From assembly GCA_001692895.1 (NCBI GenBank), contig KV748230.1:124001-188000 (forward strand): DNA of 64,000 bases, in the 5' to 3' direction. The notes below the pieces were generated by a model. That model did not search any database and had not been told where the DNA came from. It saw nothing but the letters and a program-made list of their open reading frames with translations. Source of the DNA: Cenococcum geophilum 1.58 (lineage: Eukaryota; Ascomycota; Dothideomycetes; Gloniales; Gloniaceae). The translations under genes and the position numbers were made by a program. Below are positions 10,073-21,146 of this stretch, piece after piece (within the stretch, counting starts at the first letter, position 1; each line of letters begins with the position of its first letter).

Positions 10073-11506
10073 ATGGCAAGAAAGAGCGCATTAAGGCCTA
10101 GTGCACTAGAAATAGCTACCAACCCAGCGCTAGTAGGTCGCGAGGAACCCGTAGACGCGACACTTAAGCCGCCAGAGCTCCAACCGTACTATAGCAAGAC
10201 AGAGCTTTTAGACAATATAAAGAGCAAATAGGACCGTCTTATAGTATAATCGGAAGACGATAAGAACCCTATATATTTTAAGATGGAGACTAAAAAGGAG
10301 TTTATAGCCGTAACTACCTAAAGCCTAGCCGAGATACCTACAACCAAACTTATGGAGGAGCTAAGGCTCCAGGGAATATAAAGGAAGGCGTTAGAATAGC
10401 AGATCGCTATACTATAGCGTCTTACAAATAACTACGCGTATAAGGCTATTAATATAAAAGAGGAGGCTAAGGTAAAGATAGCGGAGCTTAAGGAGCACCT
10501 AGATAATAGGACTAACGAGCTCCGTAAGGCCAATTAGAAGATATTAAGGATGGGCCGCAAGGTTACTATACAAGCCCCAAATCAGGAAGACAGCGAGCGA
10601 GAAAGCACACCATCACAGACGATTTAAGAAGGGATACTACTCTCTTAGACGAGCAGTATTACGGGCTTAGGACGTACGGCGAAGTTCCTAAATCCACCTA
10701 CGCTTATAGATAGGAAAGAACCTACCTATTAGGCCTAGAGCGGCCACGTATAAAATAAGCTTTAATTTAATACAGACTGGTTTTACCGGGACGACCTAGG
10801 CCAAGAAGAAGATGCAAAAGTAGCGTATATTAAGACGCGTATAGGAGGCAAAGCTTATAACCACCTCTTACCTTATCTAAAGGTAGAGCGCGACGCAGAA
10901 CGCAACCCTACCAGTAAAGAGGTACTTAAGTTCCTAAAAAACGTCTTTAAGGACCCAGATCGCCGCATTAAGGCCTGGCAGGAACTTAAAGGCCTTAAGA
11001 TGCCGTACCTAGGAGACTTCAACGATTTCTAATCTAACTTCGTACGGCTAGCAAATATCTTAAAAATGCCACAAGATTAATGGAAAAAGGAGCTTCACAA
11101 TAAGCTTTACAATAGCCTACGCGTCTAAATAGAAGTTAAAGTAGCAGACGAAGACTATAACTTCCACGCTTATTGCAAGACTGCTTAACAGTACGCCCAA
11201 GGTCTAAAGTAGATAGGTAAGGAACGAAGTAACTATAGAGCAGCCTAGGCTACGAAGAGAGCATCTACTAGGGGCGCTGAAGAGACTAAGGGTCCCCCCC
11301 CTTCCTAGCAGTCTCCGACTCCAGCACCAGCCATAAAAGCGCCAGTCACCTGTTTTAACTATAGCAAGTAAGGACACTACTCTAACAACTACCCAGCGCT
11401 AAAGAAGATAGAAGCTAAAGCAATTAACCAAAGTAAAGAGTATAAGATAGTTACTAACTTACCGGAATTAGAAAATAAGCAGCTCTAGAAGAAGTCTCCT
11501 ACCTAA
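10073..11506 (+). pseudogene. Gypsy-E gag, RIP-damaged
   Basis: ATG at 10073 opens MARKSALRPSALEIATNPAL. The frame holds to TAA at 11504-11506, about 477 codons with premature TAA/TAG at Gln/Trp positions. The capsid-like core lies around 10760-11200 (FNTDWFYRDDLG, RIGGKAYNHLLPYL, KDPDRRIKAWQELKGLK). A CCHC-type knuckle at 11351-11392 reads CFNYSK-GHYSNNY, with two of its three Cys now Tyr. The protein would form the virus-like particle. It precedes and slightly offsets pol. Confidence 0.88.
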
Positions 11507-14500
11507 AGCAGATTGGAGCAATTAGCACAGCGCCCGTACAGCTAAAGGAAATCTTAGGAGGCGCAGCCCTTATAACGCTATATAGGATCGCGCTAGGCGG
11601 CGTAGCTCTTAATATAATAAGCCTACTCGACTCTAGTGCGGGCGGAGAGGCTTTTATACACTATAAGCTACTGCTAATTATTAAGCAACAACTATAACCA
11701 AAGCTCTACAAGATTAAAGGACAAGAAGTCGCCGTATCCGGCTATAACAACTAGCAGACGAATATAATTAGACAGCTCTTTAGGGCTAACCTAGTTATAA
11801 ATGGCTGACGAGTCCCTATATAGTTCCTATTCTATAATACTAGCCGCCATAATCTTCTTATTGGCTGTAGGTGGTTTAAGAAAACTAGGGCCCTTATTAA
11901 TTGCAAATACCGGGTCTTAGTATAGCAAACTAAGAGGAACTACTATGGTAGGCAGGACGTAGTTATACCAAGAAAGGAGCTCCTACCCCTGCCAATTAAC
12001 GAGGATCACTAGAAGGATACAGATTAAAGGGACGTACTACTAGACCTAGAGCCTAGGCCTACCCCCCAGCGTATCCTTAAACATATAGTCGCGATCAGCT
12101 AACTCTAAGAGAAGAAGTCCTTTACTAAAATTAAGCCGGAGGGATAGGCTAAGCCAAAGCAAGCCAAGCGGGCCTTATACGACTATAAGTATACTTAGAA
12201 GATTAATACCTAAGACACAATTAGGAAAATGGAAGACCAGCTCCACCCTAGGCTAGCTCCACCATTAAAGCTAAGAAAGAGGAGGCCTTTATTTACTAGG
12301 GAGTTTAGGGCAGCAGATATTATGCTACTTAAGGCAAGGAACTTCTTACGAGGAGTAAAGTGTAAGGACGTAGTAATTAAATATACCAGTCTCTACGAGA
12401 TAGACTAGTTAATAAAGGATAGGAAGGGACAAGACGCCCTACCTAATAACAAGGAGGAACTTCACCGGCTTGTCTATAAAAAGCTACCGTAGCCCTACCA
12501 AGAATACACTAATAGCTTCTTAAAGGCTATATTTAATACGCTACCACCATATTATAAGGGAGTAGACCACGATATTATTCTTAAAGGCGATAGCCGCAAT
12601 TTAGCCCCTAGCCTACTATATAATATATTACTAGAGCAGCTAGAGCTTATTAAGGTCTACCTACAGGAGTACTTATAGAAGGGGTTTATAGTACCAAGCG
12701 ACGCACCCTTTATAGCTCCGGTCCTATTTGCCAAGAAGCCTAAAGGGGGGTGGCGATTCTACATTAACTTTCGGAAGCTCAATGCAATTACTAAGAAGGA
12801 CCGCTATCTGCTGCTATTAATTAAGGAGACGTTAACAAGGCTATTAAGAGCTAAAATCTTTACCAAGCTAGATGTTTGGTAGGCTTTCTACCGTATATAG
12901 CTAAAGGAAGAGGTAGAGGAGTTGACCACCTTCCATATAAGGTACGGATCGTATAAGTACCGCGTCCTACCCTTCAGACTATATAACGGCCCTACATCCT
13001 TCCAGAGGTTCATTAATAGCGTCCTTTTTAACTACCTAGACGATTTCTATATAGCCTACATAGACAACATCCTAATCTATTTGGACGACCCGTTAGAGCA
13101 CGAGATCTACGTTAAGAAGGTCCTGCAGAGGCTTTAAGAGGTAGGCCTACAAGCGGATATTAAGAAGAGCGAGTTTAGCGTTACCGAGACGAAGTTCTTA
13201 GGCTTTATTATTGGTACTAATAGGATCGCTATGGACACTAACAAGTTAGCTACAATTAGAGATTGGGAGCCCCCTACCTCCGTAAAAGGAGTGCAATCCT
13301 TCCTAGGGTTCTGCAACTTCTACCAGGCCTTTTTAAAGGATTACGGCCGAGTTATATAACCGCTTAGTAAGCTTATAAAGAAGGAAGCATAGCACCCGCT
13401 AGGGGAGGAAGAGCTTAAAGCCTTTAAGCGAGTTAAGGCCCTTATGCTATCGGGCAGTGTAATAAAGCACTACTCACCGTTTTAAAACACCCATATAGAA
13501 ACTGACGCGAGTAACAGAGTAGTAGCTAGGGTACTAAACCAGCTGCAAGACGATAAGACCTAGAAGCTAGTAGCCTTCTTCTTAAAGACAATGTCCCCTA
13601 AAGAAATGCGGTATAAAATCCACGATAAGGAGATACTAGCAGTGATAAGAGGCCTACGGGAGTGGCGAGGTCACCTTATCGGCCTCTAGCGTATACCCTT
13701 TATAGTAATTACGGACCATTAAGCCCTTAAGTACTTCACAACCAAGAGGCTACTAAATCTACGGTAGGCCCGCTGGGCAGACCTACTAGCTAATTTCTAT
13801 ATACGGATTACCTATAGGCCAGGCACGGCGAATATAGTGGCTGATACCCTATTACGAAAGCAAGAGGACCTAAAGACGCAGAAAGAGAAGGACGTAGCCG
13901 CACGCACCATATACTTAATTAACCCCGCCCTTACGATTGCTACACTAAAGACAACCTCCAAGGACCCCCCAGTTGCAGCAAATCGCGAATAGCAGCCATA
14001 CGAGCTAGTTAATCAGATACTCCAGGCCAATTAAACTAGTAAGTCGCTAGTAGGGCTACGGCAGCTAGCCGAGCAAGACTAGAAGGGCTGGAAGCTCTAA
14101 GGAGGACTACTTACCCACTTTAGCAAGCTAATAGTCCCTAATACTAACTGCCTCTATACCTACCTTATTGCAGAGGTATACTCTCGCCAGGTAACCGCTT
14201 ACCCAGGCAAAATAAAGACTAGGAAACTTATGGCAGACTAATACTATTAGCCAGGACTACCCTTAGACTATAATACCTACGTAAGAAACTATAGGGCCTA
14301 TAGAAGGACCCATATACCCCAGGACAAAACCCTAGGCCTACTGCACCCCCTACCAATCGGTGAACGCTGCTGGCAGCACGTCTCCTTTGATTTTAAGTCC
14401 TTCCCAACGGACAAAAAGGGGTTCGACAACGTCTTTATAGTTATTAATTAACTAGGCAAGAGAGCCTTCTCACTACCCTGCTATAAAACTGCCACCGTAG

Positions 14501-15603
14501 CTAACACAGCAAACCTATACTACTAATACGTCTGGCGCGTATACGGCCGCCTAGAGACGGTTACATCAGATTAAGGACCCTAATTTATCTTAGCCTTTAT
14601 AGACAAGCTATATAAACTAACCGGCGTTAAGTAAAAGCTCTCTATATCCGGTTACCTACAAATAGATAGCAATATAGAGGTACTAAACCAGTACATTAAC
14701 CAACGCTTAAGGCCCTTTATTAACCACCACTAGGACAATTAGTTAGAGCTCCTCCCCTATATAGACTTCGCACAGGCAATCTTACCGCATAAATCTACTA
14801 GCTTCGCACCATACGAGCTAGAGCTAGAATTTAAGCCGAGGCTTTACTTTGACTGGGAGGAACGTATACGAGCAACCTTAACACCTTATAAGAAGCTAAC
14901 ACAACAAGAAGCTTAAGCTTTCGTACGTAGGACCTGGGACGTAGTTAAATAGGCAAGAGATAACCTAGTGAAGGCCCAAGAGCGGCAGACAAGGCAAGCT
15001 AATAGGCACCATCATAAACCAGACTTCGGAGTAGGTGATTGAGTATACGTTACTAGAAAGGGCTAGGCTACCGACCAACCGAGTATTAAGCTAGATAGAC
15101 AGCTCGCAGGGCCCTATAAGATTCTAGGTATAAAAGGACACTCGTATATCATTAACCTACCCCCAAACATAAAGATGTTAAACGTTTTCCATGCCAATCG
15201 ACTACAAAAGGACCTAGATAACCCCCTACTAGGCCAAAACAGGGAGCCAGAGGAGCCAATCCTAATCAATGGCGAGCCAGAGTACAAGATTAATAAGATC
15301 CTTGCTAGTAGAACCTACTACAGAAGGCTACAGTATAAGGTTAACTGGGTAGGCCACGACCTAGATAACACCTAGTATAACGCAGACGGCTTTATCGGCG
15401 CCCCCTATAAGATTAAGGCGTTCCATAACGAGAGACCCTATAATACTGGACCACCCGTACGGCTGTCGCAATGGCTAGAGGCGTATTATAAGGACGTAGA
15501 TCTAGAGCTCTTAGAGGAAGACAATAAAGCAGAGAAGGACGGAAGGGCAAGACAGATAAGGAGAGCCTGACTACGAGGATCGAGGGCGATCCTCCTGGCT
15601 TAA
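11507..15603 (+). pseudogene. Gypsy-E pol: protease, RT, RNase H, integrase, chromodomain
   Basis: Protease motif DSS(A) at 11629 (DSGA expected). Reverse transcriptase about 12620-13170 with [30 protein letters not shown] and the active site YIDNILIY at 13057-13080 (second Asp of YxDD now Asn). RNase H about 13490-13870 (ETDAS, HDKEILAV, TDH). Integrase about 14100-14900 with FDFKSFP and TSD-GP. Chromodomain about 15277-15480 (YKINKILASRTYYRRLQYKV). Stops are RIP-type. A TGA at 15568 or TAA at 15601 ends the frame. Confidence 0.92.
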
Positions 15604-15613
15604 AGGGGGGTAA

Positions 15614-15816
15614 TGTGACGGTTCGTCTACATAGCTACCATCAAGGCGTCGTCGGTCACGGATCAACGTTGCCCGAACGTTGCCCCGACGACCGAATATG
15701 TACATAGTCGTCTACCGCGCCCCCTTCTTTGAGCCCTTACCTTAGTCTATTCATAATATAGCCCCTTATTGTTGCTTAATCTATCGGATCGCTCCCACGG
15801 AAAGCTAGCCGTGACA
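15614..15816 (+). repeat. 3' LTR of Gypsy-E
   Basis: TGTGACGG...CCGTGACA, 203 bp, with canonical inverted ends. It pairs with the 5' copy and is followed by the TSD gttaa. Confidence 0.95.
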
Positions 15817-15821
15817 GTTAA

Positions 15822-16440
15822 TAGTACTAAGTAACCTTTACACTAATTACAGTATATAAGCCTGCGGTTTTTTTATTATATATTAGCTTATTTATATATA
15901 ATAAGTAAGTACATTTATAGACTAGAGATTAAAGCTAAGCCTATTATATACTGGAGCTCTTAATTAAGCTAGGAGTATTTTTAAAAAGAGATAAATCTGC
16001 CTCTAAAGCTATGTTTCGTACGATATTATAGTAGAAAGGTAGTAAATTTAATGGAAAATTTTTTATGGGGAATGCCAAGGAATATCGCGATACGAGATAC
16101 GATACGAGATATTGTATCGAGATAAGATTAGATTTTTACCTACTTTGAATTTCCGACACTTTCCTTGTATATATATGGTTTCTTTTTCTTTATAGTTTAA
16201 ATAGAAGGAGTCCTTATTCTTTTCTTACAATTAGTACACGGACTACCGATCGACAGCTATATATATACGAGAAAGATATAAGTAAGAAGAGCGGGGGTAT
16301 AAGGGGGTAACAGGCAACAGAAACAGTGTGGGTCATAGGGTAATAGGCAACAGGAACAGGAACAGGGTAATCGGCAAAATCCGACCTAGATCGACACTAT
16401 GTATCCATTTGTAGAGGATATAATCATTGTTTAGGCATAA
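15822..16440. other. Boundary between RIP-damaged DNA and the gene island
   Basis: No gene. It is AT-rich with TpA bias up to about 16080. Near 16088-16130 a 'gatacgagata' unit is repeated about three times. At 16280-16380 a short minisatellite of 'caacaggaacagg'/'gggtaa' units occurs. Composition becomes balanced from about 16400. Confidence 0.55.
16280..16380. repeat. Degenerate minisatellite (aacagg/gggtaa units)
   Basis: Two to three imperfect copies of a unit around 'gggtaataggcaacaggaac' sit at the edge of the balanced-composition island. It looks like slippage-type repetition. Confidence 0.55.
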
Positions 16441-18058
16441 AGCTGGTGAGGTTTACGGCTCAATTCTTGCGATTATCCAAATTCTCTCCATTTATTAAAT
16501 GAAATAAATGCTCATGGTGGTTCCATTTCCATTCTTGTGTGTTCTATCCGGGTAGTACAGGTGCAGTGAATTACTAGAACTAGTCTGACGTATGACCTAT
16601 GCTCTTTAGCAGTTCCAGCTCCGGTCGAACCTCGTCTCTAAGGAGGCCGCAGTATCTTTGCGGAGAAGACGAAAGTGCCGGTCAAGTAAGCCCTCAACAC
16701 CGGGCATGCATTTTATGATGGTTGCTGCCGGGTAGGTGATCATGCTAGGAGCATTTAATCTCTTCATATGTTCGCATTATCTGGGTATTGCGAATATCCG
16801 TTTGATCATTGCTATGCCGAAAGGGTTAGGATTTTGCAATGTCTAGCATGTCTCACCATGATACAAGCAATACTCAAGCTTTTAGGTCTTTTTCTGGAAG
16901 TTATAGGAGAAACAAGTTACTGCCAGACTCTAGCTAAGTTGGATCCTATGGAAATGCTTCTTGGCTTACTTTCAAGCGCCCATGTAGTGTACCCTCCGTG
17001 GACGTCTTTCATAGCATTATCTCCGAATCCGATGAACCAATTTCGTAGAAAGCTGGGGTTTCGACAACAGTAATGAAGATGATACTTTACATTGTCCATT
17101 GGGACCATATATGTAGTCATCAGCAATCCTCAGCTTATGCAAGCATCGCTTACATTGAGCTGTCATGGTACGACAACGGTATTAGAACTAAGTTTCCTTT
17201 ATCTCGTTCTTTGTGCTTCTAAGATTCGGAGATGCAAGTCGCTTGGCCACCTTTAAGAACCTAGAGGAATCATGCCTTCCTAACAGCTCGGAACCGTCAT
17301 TCGTGAGTTTCGTGTAAATGGGAAAATCGATCCTCCCTTGAAAAATGAATGTTTCTTATAGATACTTGTTCTCATTTGGGGGAACTGTCGTCACGTGATA
17401 TGGACGAGATGCTACTCCCAACAAAGCTTTTCACAATTCAATTCTGACCTATTTGCTTTATCATATTCCTGTTGTAATATTTATAAATTCTATGATATGT
17501 TGCTCGAAACTGGACAGATCTGACTCTACGCTCGATAAATTTTTCTGGGGTAGTAGTCTGCACTAGTCTCGATGAGGAGATTACGACGACTCCATGTTGA
17601 TAGTCCCTGAACAGGAATAGCGCATCAAAGCAACACCGACTCCAACTCATCTGCAAAGCTCTCGCATACAAGTAAGTGCTTCATATATCACTTCAGGAGG
17701 AAATCCTCCTTGAATAACATTGCAACAAAGTCTTTGTTTTTGTTTAGATCGGCTGTGCCGTCGGTAGAGTGAATGGATGAAACGTACATTCTAGGGACAG
17801 GTTTTGGCACCACTGCAAAACTTTGGACAGACTCTTGCGAAGAGAGACACGTATCAGTCAAATAATTTCCACCCACCAAAGTACAGGCTTGCAGCCACCC
17901 GTCGAAGCCCACAAATCACCCTGTTTCGGCGTATTTTCTAGTAAACTCGAAGTCATGATGTGGAAGGCAAGCAAAGACAGGAAACTACCCAAGTCTATTC
18001 CACCCTTGCACATCCTATACTCAGAAGCGTATTTTGTACTCTCTTTCAAGGAGATATT
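16441..18058. other. Upstream intergenic region of the RNase III-like gene
   Basis: Balanced composition with many CA/TG dinucleotides, so not RIP-damaged. Short ORFs on both strands (for example 16768-17073 plus, 17688-17912 minus) have no recognisable domain and overlap one another, so I do not call them genes. A 32-bp sequence at 16713-16744 recurs exactly at 20084-20115. The promoter and 5' UTR of the downstream gene must lie in its right part, but no decisive TATA or start element is seen. A decayed unrelated gene cannot be excluded. Confidence 0.5.
16713..16744 (+). repeat. 32-bp direct repeat, upstream copy
   Basis: Identical to 20084-20115 over exactly 32 bases (begins ttatgatggttgctg). 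The match stops on both sides. The second copy lies inside the last intron of the RNase III-like gene, as part of a 69-bp insertion. Confidence 0.95.
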
Positions 18059-20443
18059 ATGGCAACTGATCCTCACATTCGTCATGTGGAAGCAATGATT
18101 GGATATACATTCAAGGCCACTCATTATCTAACCCAGGCCCTTACCGCTGCAGCCGTGGACGAGAATAATTACGACGGTAACAGGGGAATGGCTCAACTGG
18201 GGGAGTCATTGATAGGGACTGCAATCATTGATAATGCAGTTACTGCTGGAGCTACTCGAGGTGACTGTTGGAGCAAAGAATAGTATCTGTGACTGCTAAC
18301 AGGCCCTAAAGAACAGGCGAGCGTGCGGTTGAGCCGAGCTGGCAGCAGAGACCACCGCCTGACTGTTGCAAAGCGTTGGGGAATCGAAACGTGTGTTAGA
18401 TTCAGTCCTCGGCAATCAGGTGAATTACCATCGCCGGCTGTGTTGAGTAGAGCAGTAAGTGCTATCGTAGGAGCGTCATGGCTAGATTCTGGAAAGGATA
18501 TCAGCGTTGTGACGCGAGTTATAGAGCGCCTAGGGTTAGTTATGGCATTCTTATGCTCAAGTGCTCTACTGACATTTTGGTTCACTACAGGGTTGCGCCC
18601 CAGGATCAGCCATGTATAGATCCTACCATATTACTACTCGACCCGAATAATCCCCACCGAGCCGATACGGTCGGGCCACACACATCGTCCGACGACAGTC
18701 AAGCAGCCAATCTGTTCACCAAATACGTCCGGTCCACAGAAGAGACGCCCGATGCAGCTGTGTTGCTCTTTGACAATGACCGCAGTGTCGAACAGAGGCC
18801 TCGAACGGCTCCAGCTATGGGACAAGCGGAAGCATTGCTAAACCATACTACACAATTTGGTCTCTTGGATTACGTAGACGAGACTCGCTTTGGTGAGACA
18901 CAGGATATAATATCGTCCTTAGAAGTGGCTACTAATGCCCACACTCAATCACAAGATTCTTCGAGCATACTGCAAGAAGTACAAGCTGTTGATAGTCAAC
19001 ACCGGGAGTTTGGTCTCATGGGTTCGTTAGATCTCGGAGAATCTCGTATGAGTCGTGCCACTGCTGATACAGAACACTTTCAACTATCGGCAGGAACATT
19101 TGACACATCCAAACGCTGTCTGAGTAACACGCATATTGCACAACAGAATGTCTATGGGAGGCCCATGGACAGCCCCGTCGTCGCTGGTGGGAGCGTCAAT
19201 ATGACAGATATTGGTACGGGTCAAATGGATAACGAGGGAGAGGGACTGTCATTACGTACAAGAACCGCCCTAGTTACGCCCCACGATTCAACAAAAAAAC
19301 CTGCTAAGAGACGGAAGACGTCAAACCGGCAAGAGTCTTCAGGGAGGGACAGCTCTCTGCAAGAGCCAGTTCGACTGCATCCCAACGAAACTCTGCTTGA
19401 GCAGCTCATTGCTCATGAGAGAAGGAAATTTGAGAATCAAGGGCGACAGGACTCATTCATTTTCTCGCTAACGCAAGAATCAATTTCAGGGTTAGGCGCG
19501 GAGCGGCATAGTTGGACACTGAGAGTTTTCTTTTTTGCAGTAGCCAGCTCTCACTCCATGCTCACCCTGCGGGATATTCTTCGGGCATGTCGGGATCGGA
19601 CAACAGGGGATTTATCGGAGCCCATGCAAGGCCTTTCCACTGCAAAGCGTCTTGAATTCATAGAACATCTTGAGGGGAATCTTGCTTACTTTAGCCTCCT
19701 CCGAAGGTGTCATATCCTCAAACTTTTTATGGATAATTTTGACCCCTCCCGCCAAGCTGAGGGGGGCTTTATTGTTCAGACGCAACAAAGCATCTCAAAC
19801 ACGGGAAGGAAAAAGTCTGGAAATCCCAGCCACGTTGCTCATTCGGAAATGACCAAGTCCATGATCCAGGAAATATATCCTGAATTACAACCAAATACTC
19901 CTGGATATCAGACCAAGTACCGCTCTGTGTCAGAGCTGCGGAAACTTGGCAAACGCCTTCATTTCTTGACAACTACGTTCGGCTACGGCATACTCGGATT
20001 GCTGCCGTCAACTACAGGATCAGACCTGTGCATCAGTGATAGCATGTACGTACTCCTAGTAGCCTTCCTCAACCCAGAATCTATTATGATGGTTGCTGCC
20101 GGGTAGGTGATCATGTACGTACTCCTAGTAGCCTTCCTCAACCCAGAATCTAACCTTAACTAGGATTCAGATACTCCCTGAAGATATTTTCAATAAATTC
20201 GTCCATATTCTTGAGAAATATCAAGGCGATATCCTTCGGGATTTTAGCGACGCAGTAAAGCCAATTGTGGAAGGCGTTTTCTATGGCAAAATGTGCCGAT
20301 TCACTCCGCTGCCAATCGAAAACATTCAGCAACAGCAAATCTTGGAACAACCGAAAGGGTCTGCGAAGCTTCTGGAGTTGCTGAAACCAGAGCCTAGTCA
20401 ATGTGGGGTGTCGTATCAGAGGAATGATATCCTGCAGGATTGA
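18059..20443 (+). CDS. RNase III-fold protein, likely catalytically dead, four exons
   Basis: The model has exons 18059-18260, 18303-18534, 18591-20045 and 20164-20443, giving 2169 nt and 722 aa. All junctions keep frame. Residues about 5-150 match the RNase III domain: IGYTFKATHYLTQAL, GNRGMAQLGESL, then LSRAVSAIVGASWLDSGKD. RNase III cuts dsRNA using Glu41, Asp45, Asp114 and Glu117 (E. coli numbering). The aligned residues here are Ala45, Glu49, Arg117 and Ser120, so cleavage is unlikely and an RNA-binding or structural role is inferred. Residues about 155-480 are polar and low in similarity to anything I know. KKPAKRRK at about 380-387 is a likely nuclear localisation signal. The C-terminal 230 residues look folded but are unassigned. 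No double-stranded-RNA-binding domain is seen. An in-frame ATG at 17960 would add 33 residues; 18059 is preferred because it directly precedes the domain. The gene is free of RIP marks, so it is probably single-copy and functional. Confidence 0.8.
18261..18302 (+). other. Intron 1 (42 bp) of the RNase III-like gene
   Basis: Donor GTGACT, acceptor CAG. Removal joins ...ATRG to PKEQASV in the frame the RNase III family expects. A branch-like GCTAAC lies almost on top of the acceptor, which is unusual. An AG at 18315-18316 has better spacing but breaks the frame. Moderately supported. Confidence 0.6.
18535..18590 (+). other. Intron 2 (56 bp) of the RNase III-like gene
   Basis: Donor GTTAGT, branch-like CTGAC at about 18568-18572, acceptor CAG at 18588-18590. 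Splicing links the RNase III domain end (VIERLG) to the long third exon (VAPQDQP) in frame. Length is typical of Pezizomycotina. Confidence 0.75.
20044..20151 (+). repeat. 39-bp direct repeat pair in intron 3
   Basis: 20044-20082 and 20113-20151 are identical (atgtacgtactcctagtagc...). They flank the 32-bp copy of 16713-16744. The structure resembles a target duplication around a filler insertion. Confidence 0.95.
20046..20163 (+). other. Intron 3 (118 bp) enlarged by a 69-bp duplication-insertion
   Basis: Donor GTACGT at 20046, acceptor TAG at 20161-20163, branch-like CTAAC just upstream. A second identical donor lies at 20115. The first 37 intron bases (plus two exon bases) are repeated at 20113-20151, and the two copies bracket a 32-bp segment. 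Without the 69-bp unit the intron would be 49 bp. Use of the first donor keeps the frame (Met split by the intron, then IQILPED). Reading through hits TAG at 20104. Use of the second donor would retain that stop. Confidence 0.75.
20084..20115 (+). repeat. 32-bp direct repeat, intronic copy
   Basis: An exact copy of 16713-16744, in the same orientation, 3.37 kb away. Confidence 0.95.
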
Positions 20444-21130
20444 TGTTAAGTGGGTCTGAAATGCAGGCAGATTGTCTCGGGAGGGCTGCTAAGTAGCTGG
20501 AAGAAGGCTAGGACTGTTTTTCCAGAAGATGGAATGAGAGACAACTATATCTACGGTTCCAATAGATTAAATATTAGATGGTTCCTTCTCTTGGGCATGA
20601 CTAGGTATCCCCACAAAGTTCCCGGGCTGGTGCTGGGGTTATCTGTCCAGGTTGCGCAAGTATCGCCAAGGAAAGTATCGACTTGAATAATCGTCGACCG
20701 GAATTTGAGGCTATATATTGTCCTAATTGGCGATGCCAAAAGGGACCGGTCTTTTTGGTGCCAGTTAGCGGTCAACAGTAATGCATGAATTATAGCTCTA
20801 TCATCTCTAGGATATGGTTACTTTCCTAAAATATTTTCCAGACGCACTGTATCATAGTGCAGCACAACGGAGCATAGCGCAGTCCCTCAAACTGAAGCGT
20901 TCGCACGTTGACGCGGCAATCTGTGTTGTCGATCGACCCAGAGAGCTCCACGTATTTTAGCGTATTCATAATAGCGCGGAAAGCTTGGCAGATTCATTCT
21001 CCCCCTCCCTCACCTAAATTTGTATGGCGGAACCTTGGGATACCACTACCATTAATTTTTTACCATAATAAAGATATAAAAAAATCGTATAATGCCATAA
21101 TCCTTACCTAATTAGGCAACTGTATACTAA
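20444..21130. other. Downstream region of the RNase III-like gene and island edge
   Basis: Balanced composition to about 21050, then abruptly AT-rich. Small ORFs (20450-20686 plus, 20551-20775 minus) show no domain. The 3' UTR of the gene must be in the left part; no clear polyadenylation signal was identified. The AT-rich tail probably contains the left terminus of the mariner whose transposase starts at 21147. Confidence 0.45.
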
Positions 21131-21146
21131 CTTTTGGCAAATAGTA

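Larger units (their letters stand above)
9624..15816 (+). mobile_element. Complete Ty3/Gypsy element, family E (6.2 kb)
   Basis: Two 203-bp LTRs (9624-9826 and 15614-15816) bracket gag and pol, and the 5-bp TSD gttaa is identical on both sides (9619-9623, 15817-15821). A polypurine tract (aaaggggggtaa, 15602-15613) precedes the 3' LTR. The LTRs differ at about ten positions, all transitions and no indels, so mutation is mainly RIP-type. Of the elements here it is the least damaged: long frames survive, including RT and chromodomain segments. Confidence 0.95.

Noticed and set aside
16768..17126. Overlapping ORFs of 101 aa (plus) and 69 aa (minus) upstream of the RNase III-like gene
   Set aside because: They overlap on opposite strands, have no recognisable domain and no splice context; chance ORFs in balanced-composition DNA.
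17438..17912. Minus-strand ORFs of 77 and 74 aa
   Set aside because: Short, no domain, no supporting context.
18193..18585. 130-aa minus-strand ORF
   Set aside because: Antisense shadow of exons 1-2 of the RNase III-like gene.
18478..20106. Reading 542 aa from ATG 18478 as a stand-alone gene
   Set aside because: Its first 38 residues are out of frame with the RNase III domain and fall in exon 2 and intron 2; the spliced model explains both sides and continues in frame into exon 4.
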